A stretch of DNA of 64,000 nt, taken from NCBI RefSeq assembly GCF_003075035.1, contig NZ_QCZE01000004.1, positions 1 to 64,000 on the forward strand, written 5' to 3'. The first letter of the stretch is position 1; every line of letters starts with the position of its first letter. A program made the position numbers and the translations under genes. The notes beneath the pieces are model-generated. The model made no database searches and had not been told where the DNA came from. It saw nothing but the letters and a program-made list of their open reading frames with translations. Shown here piece after piece: positions 56,920 through 64,000 of the stretch. Origin of the DNA: Zobellella maritima. GTDB taxonomy: Bacteria > Pseudomonadota > Gammaproteobacteria > Enterobacterales > Aeromonadaceae.

Positions 56920-57963
56920 ATGATGACCATACGCCTTGCGTCCCTGCCACTGTTGTTTGCCATGACCCTGAGCGCCTGCTCCGATGAGCAGCCCGACACG
57001 GCCGGCGAGCAGGAAACCCTCACCGGCACCCTGACCTACCTGCAGCGCATCGGCCTGCCGGATAACGCCCGGGTACAGGTCACCCTGCTTGATGTCAGCC
57101 TGGCCGGTGCCCCCGCTACCCAGCTGGCCGAACACGCCTTTATCACCGAAGGCCGCCAGGTGCCGCTGCCGTTTAGCCTCAGCTATGACAGCAACGCCAT
57201 CAATCAGGCCCACCGCTATGCGGTACGCGGCGAGATCCGCGATGACCAAGGCCGGCTGATGTGGACCACGGACCGCTACCACGGCGTGCTGACCCAGGGC
57301 CAGCCCACCGGCCAGGTGGAGCTGGTGCTGAAACAGGTGTCAGATGCCCGGGCCCTGCGGCCATCCCCTTCGGCAACGACCCGGGTCTATCGGTGTTCAC
57401 CCAAGAACGGCGCCGCATTCGAGTTTGTCACCCAGTACGATCAGGAAAAGGACGAACTCGGTCTGTGGCTGCCGGACGGCTTCAAGCTGCCCTACCAGCT
57501 GCTGGCCCACAGCATCTCCGCCAGTGGTGCCCGCTACCAGAACGACCATGCCATGATCTGGAGCAAGGGTGAGTTGGCCCGGCTGGAAGTCGGCGAGCGA
57601 GTCTACCAGGATTGCCGGGAAGACAGGCGGGCAGGCATTCGGGAAGATGCCCGGTTGCGCGGTGTAAGCTTCCGCGCCACCGGTAACGAGCCCGGCTGGC
57701 TGCTGGAGATCACCGCCGGTGACAAGCTTTCCTTCAGCTACAACTACGGTGAAAATACCCTTATCGTGCCGGCTTTCGACGCCAAGCACGATAAGTCAGC
57801 ACACCAGACCCGCTATCAGGCCACCACCGACACCCATCGGCTGAGCGTGATCATCACAGAGCAAGCCTGCCAGGATGACATGAGTGGTGAGCCCCTGCCC
57901 GCTCGGGTCAACATCGAGCTGAACGGCCACAGCTACCAGGGCTGCGGCCAGAGTCTGGACTAA
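56920..57963 (+). CDS. Three-domain lipoprotein: YbaY, MliC-like and COG3650-like
   Basis: 347 aa. A lipoprotein signal (FAMTLSAC, Cys20) is followed by a YbaY-type domain (about 29-127; GTLTYLQRIGLPDNARVQV). Then comes an MliC-like segment (about 145-220; VYRCSPKNGAAFEFVTQYD) of the lysozyme-inhibitor fold, and a C-terminal COG3650-like part (FRATGNEPGWLLEI and GENTLIVPAF). The combination suggests an outer-membrane or periplasmic envelope-protection protein; lysozyme inhibition is only inferred. Start 56920 has GGGA nine bases upstream. Confidence 0.78.
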   Translation: MMTIRLASLPLLFAMTLSACSDEQPDTAGEQETLTGTLTYLQRIGLPDNARVQVTLLDVSLAGAPATQLAEHAFITEGRQVPLPFSLSYDSNAINQAHRYAVRGEIRDDQGRLMWTTDRYHGVLTQGQPTGQVELVLKQVSDARALRPSPSATTRVYRCSPKNGAAFEFVTQYDQEKDELGLWLPDGFKLPYQLLAHSISASGARYQNDHAMIWSKGELARLEVGERVYQDCREDRRAGIREDARLRGVSFRATGNEPGWLLEITAGDKLSFSYNYGENTLIVPAFDAKHDKSAHQTRYQATTDTHRLSVIITEQACQDDMSGEPLPARVNIELNGHSYQGCGQSLD

Positions 57964-58073
57964 CGACGACCATGCTCCGTCCTGTCGCCAACAAGACGGA
58001 GCACTTCTACCTCCCCTTCCCCGTCAATTTAATATATTGTTATTACTCTTGTTTTTTTGGAGAGCCACGGTCA

Positions 58074-59429
58074 TTGATCACTGTCGAGCAGAAAGACGGT
58101 TTTAATATCAAGATCTCCCGGATATTGCGGGAGGCGACCACCCACAAGCTGGATCTCTACCTGTTTATCCCCGGCGAGCTGGGCCTGAACACCCATGTGG
58201 TACCGGAAGAAGAGTTCTACCACAACGCCATTCATGTAAAACGTACCTACTTCAGCGACCGACAGAATCTGCCCCTGGTGCACAGCCGGCTGGCCAGCCG
58301 GGACAAACTGGCCACCGAGCAGTACCGCCTCAGCCTCAGCCTGTATGCCTACCAGTATGTGGTCGGACTGGAACAAACCAGCCGGGAACTGCGCAACAGC
58401 CAGGAGGACGACATCCGGGAAGCAGTGGAAGACTTTATCACCCTCTCCCAAGATATCCTCAAGCGACTCAGGCGCAATGTGCCCGCGGATGAGACCCTGC
58501 TCAAGTATTACGCCAACATCGATAACTACCTCTCCTGGTTTACCGAACAGAGGCTGCTGTCGCTGGTCGCTTATCTACCCCGCAATGCCGACTACAAGGT
58601 CATCAAAGATCAGTTGCTGGCCGTCTGTGACGTCGAGCGCCAGCACAGGGAGGCCCTGCAATACAACTCGGTACACACCACGGAAGGGCTGTCGCGGATT
58701 TCCAACAAGATGCGCCTGCTGCGACGATTGATCGAGTATCCGGTCACCCTCAAAGAAAAAACCCGGGAACTGGGCGGCGGCGAGCAGAAACTGCTCAAGG
58801 GGCTGGTGACAGCAGTGCTGATGACCTCGGTATCGCTCACCGCCTATGAGCTACGCGAAACCCTGGGCGGCGTGTCATTGATGGTGATCCTGGCGCTGGG
58901 CGTGCTCTATGCCCTGCGGGAAATATTCAAGGATGACCTGCGCAATACCCTGTGGCGCTGGTTACGCAAGGGGCGCCCCAAGTGGCGGCGGCGGTATTTT
59001 GATGTGCACAGCAATCAACCGGTCGGCCGTCAACTGGAATGGTTCGACTACATGCGCTCCTCCCGGCTGGACAAAGATATCAAGGCTGCCCGCCGGGCCA
59101 CCGTCAGCCAGCGGGAAGAACTCATCATGCATTACGGCAGCCATTCCCGCATGCTGCCCACCCGCTTCCTCAGCGGTTACGAACAAACCCGGGAGACCCT
59201 GCAGCTGGATCTAAGCCTGCTGTCGAAACTGATGGAAAAAGGCTCCCATCGGGTTTACCAGCTCAAGGATGGTCAGGTGTCCCGAACAGCGGTGGAAAAA
59301 CGTTACCTGATTAACCTGGTCACCCGGGAAGTACAGGGCGAGCTGCCACCGCTGATCCAGCGCTGGAAAATCGTCATCAGCCGCTCGAAGATAGTGGAGA
59401 TAGAGGAGATTGCCCGGCGGGGCGGCTAG
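58074..59429 (+). CDS. Unrecognised protein with two central TM segments
   Basis: 451 aa from TTG 58074, which has GGAGAG nine bases upstream. An ATG at 57972 in the same frame lies before an AT-rich promoter-like stretch and lacks such a site. Residues 1-235 are soluble, charged and partly helical. Two TM helices lie at about 242-282 (GLVTAVLMTSVSLTAY and GGVSLMVILALGVLYAL), followed by a basic stretch (WRWLRKGRPKWRRRY) and a soluble C-terminal domain. I do not recognise a family or catalytic motif. The end overlaps the convergent LysR gene by four bases. Confidence 0.7.
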   Translation: MITVEQKDGFNIKISRILREATTHKLDLYLFIPGELGLNTHVVPEEEFYHNAIHVKRTYFSDRQNLPLVHSRLASRDKLATEQYRLSLSLYAYQYVVGLEQTSRELRNSQEDDIREAVEDFITLSQDILKRLRRNVPADETLLKYYANIDNYLSWFTEQRLLSLVAYLPRNADYKVIKDQLLAVCDVERQHREALQYNSVHTTEGLSRISNKMRLLRRLIEYPVTLKEKTRELGGGEQKLLKGLVTAVLMTSVSLTAYELRETLGGVSLMVILALGVLYALREIFKDDLRNTLWRWLRKGRPKWRRRYFDVHSNQPVGRQLEWFDYMRSSRLDKDIKAARRATVSQREELIMHYGSHSRMLPTRFLSGYEQTRETLQLDLSLLSKLMEKGSHRVYQLKDGQVSRTAVEKRYLINLVTREVQGELPPLIQRWKIVISRSKIVEIEEIARRGG

Positions 59430-60334
59430 TCCTCATCCAACTCGGCAAAGCGCTCGGCCAGGTAGTCTAGCAGAGCCCGCACCGAGGGCAGCAGCCCTCG
59501 CCGGGATGGAAACACCGCATGAATGATCTCCCGCGGGGGTTGCCATTGGGGCAGCAGCCGAGCCAGGGCACCACTGGCCAGCTCCCGGGTAACCATCATC
59601 ACCGGTAACTGCACTACTCCCACCCCCGCGACGGCCGCCGTGCGCAGCGCGAACATATCGGTGGTAACAAACCTGGGCTGGTGATCAACCTGGGCATGGG
59701 TCCCACCGGGTCCACCCAGCTCCCAGACATAGCGCTCCTGGGGCGCATTGCCTAGTGCCAGGCTCGGCAGCGCGCCAAGCTCCCCCGGCTCCCTGGGGGA
59801 GCCGCACCGAGCCAACAGTCCCGGGCTCGCCACCAGACATTGGCCACGATCCGAGAAGGTCCGCATCACCAGTTCGCTGTCTTCGATGGGGGGCGGCCGA
59901 ACCCGAATCGCCATATCGATCGCCTCACCCACCGGATCGACCTGCCGGTTGGTCGCCTCCAGATACACTTTGACCTGAGGGTATAGCCCCATGAAATCCG
60001 CCAGCATGACACCGATATGGGCATAGAGCAGGGCAATCGGACAGGTCACACGCACCACGCCACAGGGCTCGGCATGGGTCATCGCCACTGCCTCGTGCGC
60101 CGCTTCCGCCTCGACCAGCATCGCCCTGCAGTGAGCATAGAAGGTCTGGCCCACCTCGGTCACCGAAAAATGGCGGGTGGAACGCTGCAGCAACCTGGCC
60201 CCGATCCGCTCTTCAAGCAAAGCGATACGCCGGCTCAGCTTCGACTTGGGTATCCCCAGGGCCCGCCCGGCGGGAGCGAAGCCGCCATGTTCAACCACGG
60301 CCGCGTAATAATAAAGATCGTTGAGATCCTGCAT
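59426..60334 (-). CDS. LysR-family regulator divergent from pirin
   Basis: 302 aa. Winged helix at about residues 1-60 (LGIPKSKLSRRIALLEERIG), then an effector domain of the CrgA/PA4785-like group, for example VRVTCPIALLYAHIGVM. LysR regulators of this group often sit next to quinone- or pirin-related redox genes and respond to electrophiles or flavonoids. Start 60334 (MQDLNDLYYYAAVVEHG) matches the family; the ATG at 60364 adds ten non-conserved residues. Confidence 0.88.
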   Translation of the reverse strand: MQDLNDLYYYAAVVEHGGFAPAGRALGIPKSKLSRRIALLEERIGARLLQRSTRHFSVTEVGQTFYAHCRAMLVEAEAAHEAVAMTHAEPCGVVRVTCPIALLYAHIGVMLADFMGLYPQVKVYLEATNRQVDPVGEAIDMAIRVRPPPIEDSELVMRTFSDRGQCLVASPGLLARCGSPREPGELGALPSLALGNAPQERYVWELGGPGGTHAQVDHQPRFVTTDMFALRTAAVAGVGVVQLPVMMVTRELASGALARLLPQWQPPREIIHAVFPSRRGLLPSVRALLDYLAERFAELDED

Positions 60335-60447
60335 GATCAGCCCATCGTTCACCATATAGAACACTGTTACTCAAATTTACCATCTACTCCCAACCCGACG
60401 CCATAACTACACTTGACTCCATCGTTCACTCAGCGACCGGAGCAAGC

Positions 60448-61314
60448 ATGATCAAACAAGTCAGCGGCATATACACAGCACCGAATTCCCATTGGGTGGG
60501 CGATGGCTTTCCCGTGCGCTCACTGTTTTCCTACCAGGATCGAGGCGAGCAGCTCAGTCCCTTCCTCCTACTGGATTACGCCGGCCCGGCCGAGTTTACG
60601 GCAGGATCCCGTCCGCGAGGCGTCGGTGAGCATCCGCACCGGGGCTTTGAAACCGTCACCATCGTTTACAAAGGGGAAGTGGCCCATCGCGACTCCACCG
60701 GCAAGGGCGGGGTAATAGGCCCGGGCGACGTGCAGTGGATGACGGCGGGCGCGGGCATCCTGCACGAGGAATTCCATTCCGAGGCGTTCACCCAAACCGG
60801 CGGCGTCCTGGAAATGGTCCAGCTGTGGGTCAACCTGCCGGCCAAACACAAAATGACCCGACCCGGCTATCAGGCGATTGAAAACAAGGATATCCCGGTC
60901 GTGCCGCTGTCCGAAAACGCAGGGCGGCTGCGGGTGATTGCCGGGGAGTTTGACGGGCAAGCAGGCCCGGCCAGTACCTTTTCGCCGATGCAGGTATGGG
61001 ATCTGCGTCTTAACCGGAACGGCTCGCAGACATTCTCGCTGCCGGAAAACTGGACCACGATGCTGATCGTGCTGCACGGCACTGTGCAGATCAACGGCAC
61101 CGCCCTGACCCATGATGCGCAGATGGTGATGTTCGACCCCAAGGGCGAGCAGCTCACCATCGAAGCCAACAGCGACGCCTCGTTGCTGCTGCTCAGCGGC
61201 GAGCCGCTACAGGAGCCGGTGGTGGGTTACGGCCCCTTCGTGATGAACAGCGAGGCCGAGATCCGTCAGGCCATCGCCGACTTCAACGGCGGTCGCTTCG
61301 GCGCCATGAGCTAA
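60448..61314 (+). CDS. Pirin-family protein 1
   Basis: 288 aa bicupin. The N-terminal cupin keeps the four metal ligands: HPHRGFETVT (two His), and His and Glu in AGAGILHEEF. Bacterial pirins such as YhhW have quercetin 2,3-dioxygenase activity in vitro; physiological substrates are unclear. GGAGC precedes the start by nine bases. The 113-base gap to the LysR gene holds the divergent promoters. Confidence 0.93.
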   Translation: MIKQVSGIYTAPNSHWVGDGFPVRSLFSYQDRGEQLSPFLLLDYAGPAEFTAGSRPRGVGEHPHRGFETVTIVYKGEVAHRDSTGKGGVIGPGDVQWMTAGAGILHEEFHSEAFTQTGGVLEMVQLWVNLPAKHKMTRPGYQAIENKDIPVVPLSENAGRLRVIAGEFDGQAGPASTFSPMQVWDLRLNRNGSQTFSLPENWTTMLIVLHGTVQINGTALTHDAQMVMFDPKGEQLTIEANSDASLLLLSGEPLQEPVVGYGPFVMNSEAEIRQAIADFNGGRFGAMS

Positions 61315-61338
61315 CTGGCGGCAGGTAACTAACCGGGC

Positions 61339-61373
61339 GCCTGTCCGGCAAGGCACGACCTTGCCGGACAGGC
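61339..61373. other. 15-bp perfect hairpin between the two pirin genes
   Basis: GCCTGTCCGGCAAGG (61339-61353) and CCTTGCCGGACAGGC (61359-61373) pair completely around a CACGA loop. The trailing TATAACAGTTGTTGT is only mildly T-rich. It may be a terminator, an mRNA-stabilising structure, or a REP-like palindromic unit. Confidence 0.7.
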
Positions 61374-61411
61374 TATAACAGTTGTTGTGCAGACAAGATT
61401 CCGGAGGTCAT

Positions 61412-62344
61412 ATGAGCAACACCCAATGGGCGGCAAGCTTCGGCTCGTCCCGCGAATGCCCGCAGGTGGACGGACAACACCAGATCCAGCGCCTGGCTCC
61501 ACGCACCGCCGACGTCGGCGGCATACCGGTGGCCCGCGCCATCCCCACCAAACAACGACGGCTGATCGGTGCCTGGTGCTTTCTCGACCATGCCGGTCCC
61601 GTCACCTTTACGGATAACAGCCCGGGTCTGCGGGTGGGTCCGCATCCGCATATCGGCCTGCAAACCTTCACCTGGATGCTGGAAGGCGAAGTGCTGCACC
61701 GGGACAGCCTCGGCAACGAGCAGGTGATCCGCCCCCATCAGGTGAACCTGATGACCGCCGGCCACGGTATTGCCCATACCGAAGAATCGGTATCTGGCGG
61801 GCAGAGCCTGCACGGTGCCCAGCTGTGGATTGCCCTGCCCCTGGCCGATAAAGACACACCGCCCCGGTTTGACCATTACCCCAGGCTTCCCACCTGGTCC
61901 AGAGACGGCCTCGACTATACCCTGCTGGTCGGCGACTACCTGAGCCACAAGGCCCCGACCCTGACATTCTCCCCTCTGGTGGGGATAGACCTATACGCCA
62001 CCCGGCAGGTGAGCACGACCCTCTCCCTCCAGCCGGATTTTGAATACGGTCTCTTCGTGCTGGAAGGCAACCTGGAACTCCAGGGAGAATGCTTCACGGT
62101 CAACGAGCTGGCGTATCTCGGACTCCATCGCAGTGACATTTCCATCAGTCTGACACCGGGCTCGCGTGTCTTGCTGGTGGGGGGCGAACCGCTCGATGAG
62201 GACATTTTCATCTGGTGGAACTTCGTCGGCCACAGCAAGGCCGATATTGCACAGGCCCTGGCGGACTGGAACGACAACAGCGGCCGCTTCGGGGAAGTTT
62301 ACGGCTATGATGGCGAGCCGCTACAGGCCCCGCCATTGCCTTGA
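61412..62344 (+). CDS. Pirin-family protein 2
   Basis: 310 aa, a second bicupin diverged from the first pirin. Metal ligands are in HPHIGLQTFTWM and AGHGIAHTEES. An extra N-terminal stretch of about 35 residues precedes the cupin. GGAGGTCAT directly before ATG 61412 is a strong ribosome site, so translation is strong even if the preceding hairpin ends some transcripts. It is followed by a cut-short ABM-domain gene 20 bases later. Confidence 0.92.
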   Translation: MSNTQWAASFGSSRECPQVDGQHQIQRLAPRTADVGGIPVARAIPTKQRRLIGAWCFLDHAGPVTFTDNSPGLRVGPHPHIGLQTFTWMLEGEVLHRDSLGNEQVIRPHQVNLMTAGHGIAHTEESVSGGQSLHGAQLWIALPLADKDTPPRFDHYPRLPTWSRDGLDYTLLVGDYLSHKAPTLTFSPLVGIDLYATRQVSTTLSLQPDFEYGLFVLEGNLELQGECFTVNELAYLGLHRSDISISLTPGSRVLLVGGEPLDEDIFIWWNFVGHSKADIAQALADWNDNSGRFGEVYGYDGEPLQAPPLP

Positions 62345-62363
62345 CCGTGACAGGGAGCAGAGG

Positions 62364-62603
62364 GTGACAGAGCAAAATACCAGGGTGCCTACCTGGATAT
62401 TCGTGTTGATCAACCATCAAGTCAGGCAGGATGCCATGGCTGGCCATGAGCTCTGGCTGGACGAGATCATAGCCGCGTCTTCACGGTTTCCAGGACACCA
62501 GGGAGTGAAGATTCTCACGCCGGTCGGCAGCCATAACCAGTATGATTTGGCCGTGCGCTTTGCCGGCCAGGGTCGCGCTCGTTGCGGTGAAAACCGTATC
62601 TGA
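62364..62603 (+). pseudogene. Truncated antibiotic-biosynthesis-monooxygenase (ABM) domain gene
   Basis: A 79-residue frame from GTG 62364 with GGAG eight bases upstream. WIFVLINHQVRQDAM, then LDEIIAASSRFPGHQGVKIL and GSHNQYDLAVRFAG, match the first half of the ABM domain as in COG3224-type proteins. The remaining domain and the usual C-terminal part are missing: after RFAG the frame reads QGRARCGENRI and stops. No continuation was found in the next 350 bases, so this looks like a deletion remnant. Confidence 0.65.
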
Positions 62604-62657
62604 CGCATGCAGACAGCCAGCCGGCATCCCGACCCGGACACAGATACGACCAAACAA

Positions 62658-62768
62658 CCCCCTATAACCACAGTCATGGGGTATAACCACAAGAAATCCG
62701 AGTATCTATCTGATTAATATAATTTAAGCCAAAAATAGCGGGTAAAGCCATGCCCCTGGTTATACCCC
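62658..62768. repeat. Repeats upstream of the symporter: possible activator sites
   Basis: TATAACCACA occurs at 62663-62672 and 62682-62691 (19 bases apart). GGGGTATAACC (62678-62688) is the exact reverse complement of GGTTATACCCC (62758-62768). The region is AT-rich and lies 77-187 bases upstream of a sigma-54 promoter, the range used by enhancer-binding activators. The sequence differs from the candidate DctD sites at 51 kb. Confidence 0.55.
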
Positions 62769-62844
62769 TTCCCCTGCTCCGACGCCCCCGACAGATATTC
62801 TCTTTTCAATTATAAAACAGCCACCTATAAAAACTTTTTACAAG

Positions 62845-62860
62845 TGGCACCAAAGTTGCC
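62845..62860 (+). promoter_or_regulatory. Sigma-54 promoter of the symporter gene
   Basis: TGGCACCAAAGTTGCC has a perfect -24 element (TGGCAC) and -12 TTGC, with exactly 10 bases between GG and GC. Transcription would start near 62872, leaving a leader of about 96 bases before ATG 62968. Confidence 0.88.
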
Positions 62861-62967
62861 TAAAAGTACGCTTTGGTTTTAGCCCTCGTCTTCCGAGCTG
62901 ATGGCTGAACTACACTGTTTTCAATCCTTTAATACCAAACCAATCCTTGGATAAGGAGTATCCACCC

Positions 62968-64000
62968 ATGCGTACCAACTCAAAAAAGATGTCGCTGACT
63001 GGCCGGGTCCTGCTGGGCATGAGCCTTGGCATCGTCGTCGGTTTTATTTTCCGCACCCTGCTGGAAGATGTTCCCTTTGTACATGACTACCTGGTCGACG
63101 GCCTGCTGCAGGTTGGGGGCCAGATCTTTATCGCCAGCCTGAAGATGTTGGTGGTCCCGCTGATTTTCGTATCTCTGGTGTGCGGCACCAGTTCGCTGAA
63201 GGATCTTGCCACCCTGGGTCGTCTCGGCGGCAAGACCCTGGCCTTCTATCTGACCACCACCGCCATTGCCATCAGCCTGGCGCTGCTAATGGGCAACCTG
63301 TTCCAGCCGGGCCAGGGGGTGGATCTGACAACCGCCTCCAGCTTCACCGCCAAGGAAGCACCTTCTCTGGGCGAAGTGATCATCGGCATGTTCCCCACCA
63401 ACCCCATCAACTCCATGGCCCAGGGCAACACCCTGCAGATCATCGTGTTTGCCGTACTGTTCGGTATTGCCATCAGCCTGGCCGGCAAGCCGGGAGAGCG
63501 CATCGCCGCCCTGTTCAATGACTTCAACGAAGTGATCATGAAGCTGGTGGCGCTGCTGATGAATATAGCGCCGTATGGGGTGTTCTGCCTGATGGCCCAG
63601 CTATTTACCAGCCTGGGCCTGGATGCCATCATCAACCTGATGGCATACTTCCTGGTACTGGCCGGCACCCTGCTGCTACACGCCCTGGTCACCTACACCC
63701 TGATGTTCAAGGCGTTTACCGGCCTGAGTCCGTTTACTTTCCTGAAAAAAATGGAAGACGCAGTGATGTTCGCCTTCTCCACTGCCTCCTCCAATGCCAC
63801 CATTCCGGTGACCATGGAAACCACCACCCGACGCATGGGCGTGGACAACAGGGTCTCTTCCTTTACCGTGCCGCTGGGCGCCACCATCAACATGGACGGC
63901 ACTGCCATCATGCAGGGGGTGGCTACCGCCTTTATCGCCCAGGCCTTTAATATCGATCTGAGCTTCAACGATTACCTGATGGTTATCCTGACCGCCACCC
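62968..64000 (+). CDS. Dicarboxylate/amino acid:cation symporter (DAACS), partial
   Basis: The first 344 codons of an SDF-family symporter; the 3' end is outside the window. Translated from the sequence, it has the re-entrant-loop serine motif AFSTASSNATIPVTME and the sodium/substrate motif PLGATINMDGTAIMQG. TM1 is near residues 11-28 (RVLLGMSLGIVVGFIF). AAGGAG lies 10 bases before ATG 62968. The family includes DctA and GltP/GltT; glutamate/aspartate or C4 dicarboxylates are likely substrates. A sigma-54 promoter drives it. Confidence 0.94.
   Translation, partial: MRTNSKKMSLTGRVLLGMSLGIVVGFIFRTLLEDVPFVHDYLVDGLLQVGGQIFIASLKMLVVPLIFVSLVCGTSSLKDLATLGRLGGKTLAFYLTTTAIAISLALLMGNLFQPGQGVDLTTASSFTAKEAPSLGEVIIGMFPTNPINSMAQGNTLQIIVFAVLFGIAISLAGKPGERIAALFNDFNEVIMKLVALLMNIAPYGVFCLMAQLFTSLGLDAIINLMAYFLVLAGTLLLHALVTYTLMFKAFTGLSPFTFLKKMEDAVMFAFSTASSNATIPVTMETTTRRMGVDNRVSSFTVPLGATINMDGTAIMQGVATAFIAQAFNIDLSFNDYLMVILTAT

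Noticed and set aside
57972-58073. ATG 57972 as the start of the unrecognised two-TM protein
   Set aside because: The extra 34 codons run through an AT-rich promoter-like segment. TTG 58074 has GGAGAG at good spacing, although this remains untested.

Overview
The window is one continuous piece of a GC-rich gammaproteobacterial chromosome. Gene content and order (yrdA, aroE, hemF-tsaC-yrdD-smg-dprA-LysM facing def-fmt-rsmB-trkA, beside an rRNA operon) and the presence of EfpL, HdfR, TrxC, YqjG and YccU suggest a marine or brackish member of the Aeromonadales, such as the Oceanimonas/Zobellella/Oceanisphaera group. That placement is inferred from familiarity with gene content, not from a search. 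I see no prophage, insertion sequence, CRISPR array or integron.

Layout. 1-0.5 kb: first bases of a 16S rRNA gene on the minus strand, with an rrn leader (boxA) and tandem P2 and P1 promoters. 0.5-16.2 kb: core housekeeping genes (shikimate, haem, tRNA modification, DNA processing, N-formylation, 16S methylation, K+ uptake, EfpL). 16.4-28.7 kb: a complete C-P lyase operon, phnCDEFGHIJKLMNP, on the minus strand. It lacks phnO and is followed by a class-V aminotransferase. A Pho-box half-site and two near-identical 12-bp palindromes, one before phnC and one before phnF, give a plausible PhoB plus PhnF control scheme. 28.9-33.8 kb: an unassigned metabolic module of a DadA-like flavoenzyme, an antiporter-type permease and an Fe(II)/2-oxoglutarate oxygenase, facing a GcvA-type LysR regulator. 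33.9-37.8 kb: tRNA-Pro(CGG), ldhA, a META lipoprotein, trxC, yqjG and yccU. 37.9-46.1 kb: a putrescine/polyamine module with puuA, puuD, spuC, puuC, puuR and an NhaC-like transporter. 46.3-47.5 kb: small conserved genes.

47.6-55.1 kb: a DctB/DctD two-component system followed by a good sigma-54 promoter with three upstream palindrome-like sites. This promoter leads into a fused TRAP permease, a UspA protein and a TAXI-type binding protein. 55.3-64 kb: a DASS/SLC13 carrier, a three-domain lipoprotein, an unrecognised two-TM protein, a LysR regulator facing two pirins, a cut-short ABM-domain gene, and the start of a dicarboxylate/glutamate symporter with a second near-consensus sigma-54 promoter and its own upstream repeats.

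Together the accessory half is about scavenging: phosphonates for phosphorus, polyamines and amino acids for nitrogen, and C4-type organic acids under sigma-54 control. The most testable new observations are the two sigma-54 promoters with different upstream repeat sets, the PhnF operator pair, and the DadA/permease/oxygenase module. Intergenic GGGGCTC-type repeats recur at 16.3 kb and 55.2 kb, with weaker relatives at 21 and 45 kb.
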